Source: Treponema sp.
GTDB taxonomy: Bacteria > Spirochaetota > Spirochaetia > Treponematales > Breznakiellaceae
DNA: 5,499 nucleotides
Reading direction: 5' to 3'
NCBI GenBank assembly: GCA_031281685.1
Contig: JAITFA010000128.1
Location: 1 to 5,499 of the forward strand
Under the pieces are notes generated by a model. The model saw only the letters and a program-made list of their open reading frames with translations, searched no databases and was not told where the DNA came from. The position numbers and the translations under genes are program-made. This document shows positions 5,322-5,499 of the stretch, piece after piece. Every line of letters starts with the position of its first letter. Positions within the stretch are counted from its first letter, which is position 1.

Positions 5322-5499
5322 CGGGGTCAGAGACCATCCCCACCTTGCCAAGCGTCTCTGACACCGCCAACGTCTCTGACACCATCCCCACCTTGCCAAG
5401 CGTCTCTGACACCGCTAACGTCTCTGACACCGCCAACGGCACTGACACCATCCCCGCCACGCCAAGCGTCTCTGACACCGCCAACGTCGCGGGCACCAG
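5300..5499 (+). CDS. Possible start of a Ser/Thr/Asp/Pro repeat protein, 3'-truncated
   Basis: An ATG at 5300, inside the last 22 nt of the DUF445 gene, opens a frame that runs off the window. It begins MVNPRFVTGSE and then encodes the array as repeats of TIPTLPSVSD and TANVSD. The composition (Thr, Ser, Asp, Asn, Pro, Val; no Lys, Arg or aromatics in the array) resembles an extended extracytoplasmic linker. However, no signal peptide and no well-placed ribosome site are visible; the nearest GGAG is 19 nt upstream. Another + frame and all three - frames are also open across the array, so openness is weak evidence. It may equally be non-coding, or read on the minus strand. Confidence 0.25.
   Translation, partial: MVNPRFVTGSETIPTLPSVSDTANVSDTIPTLPSVSDTANVSDTANGTDTIPATPSVSDTANVAGT
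5326..5362. repeat. Inverted repeat at the head of the tandem array
   Basis: GTCAGAGAC (5326-5334), 4 nt after the DUF445 stop, is the exact reverse complement of GTCTCTGAC (5354-5362), with a 19-nt loop. It could form a 9-bp stem in the DUF445 transcript. The same left arm could pair with later copies at 5372, 5402, 5420 and 5468. No T-run follows, so it is not a standard intrinsic terminator. Confidence 0.7.
5333..5494. repeat. Tandem array of 18- and 30-bp units
   Basis: Seven units in the order 30-18-30-18-18-30-18: 5333-5362, 5363-5380, 5381-5410, 5411-5428, 5429-5446, 5447-5476, 5477-5494. The 18-bp unit is ACCGCCAACGTCTCTGAC. The 30-bp unit is a 12-bp block, ACCATCCCCACC, plus an 18-bp variant, TTGCCAAGCGTCTCTGAC. 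Five units end with exact GTCTCTGAC; the unit at 5429 ends GGCACTGAC and the last ends GTCGCGGGC. The first two 30-bp units are identical, which suggests recent duplication; the third differs at two positions. All lengths are multiples of 3. The array appears to continue past the window edge (5495-5499 begins another ACC). Confidence 0.93.

Noticed and set aside
5272..5496. Reverse-strand frame reading VSETLAVSETLGKVG across the array
   Set aside because: Not annotated as a gene because the array is open in five frames and this frame ends inside the DUF445 3' end without supporting signals. It is kept as an alternative in the array finding.
5333..5499. CRISPR array
   Set aside because: Units are contiguous 18- and 30-bp tandem repeats without unique spacers of regular length, and no cas gene is present.

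Overview
The window is a compact bacterial segment of about 5.5 kb with almost no non-coding DNA. It carries six complete or nearly complete genes, a 5'-truncated gene at the left edge and a tandem-repeat tract at the right edge. An omptin-type outer-membrane protease and a lipoprotein with a loose lipobox point to a diderm. The combination of omptin, a DUF445 (YheB-like) membrane protein, an SH3-type lipoprotein and a bifunctional Nnr with a divergent dehydratase loop fits a spirochaete, most likely Treponema-like with moderate GC. That assignment is inferred from gene content; there is no rRNA or other marker.

Left block (1-2606, + strand) looks like one operon. It holds the 3' part of nnr (bifunctional NAD(P)HX epimerase/dehydratase), a 237-aa single-pass membrane protein of unknown function after 16 nt, a 135-aa four-helix membrane protein overlapping it by 4 nt (ATGA), and a MutT-type Nudix hydrolase starting 2 nt after the previous stop. 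The two recognisable enzymes both clean up damaged nucleotides or cofactors. The two membrane proteins between them are unrecognised.

Middle (2590-3540, - strand) is a 316-aa omptin-family outer-membrane protease with signal peptide, both catalytic acidic/histidine pairs and a C-terminal Phe. Its 3' end overlaps the mutT 3' end by 17 nt in convergent orientation.

Right block (3544-5321, + strand) starts only 3 nt from the omptin start, in divergent orientation. It encodes a small SH3-like lipoprotein translationally coupled (ATGA overlap) to a 465-aa DUF445 membrane protein. Neither divergent start has a usable Shine-Dalgarno sequence. On the + strand a good -10/-35 pair would place the transcript start at or within a few bases of the start codon, which suggests leaderless or near-leaderless mRNA.

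Right edge (5322-5499) is a minisatellite-like array of 18- and 30-bp units sharing GTCTCTGAC. All units are multiples of 3, so five of the six frames stay open. It may be the start of a repeat-rich protein or a non-coding array; the window ends before this can be decided. No tRNA, rRNA, CRISPR or transposase was seen.
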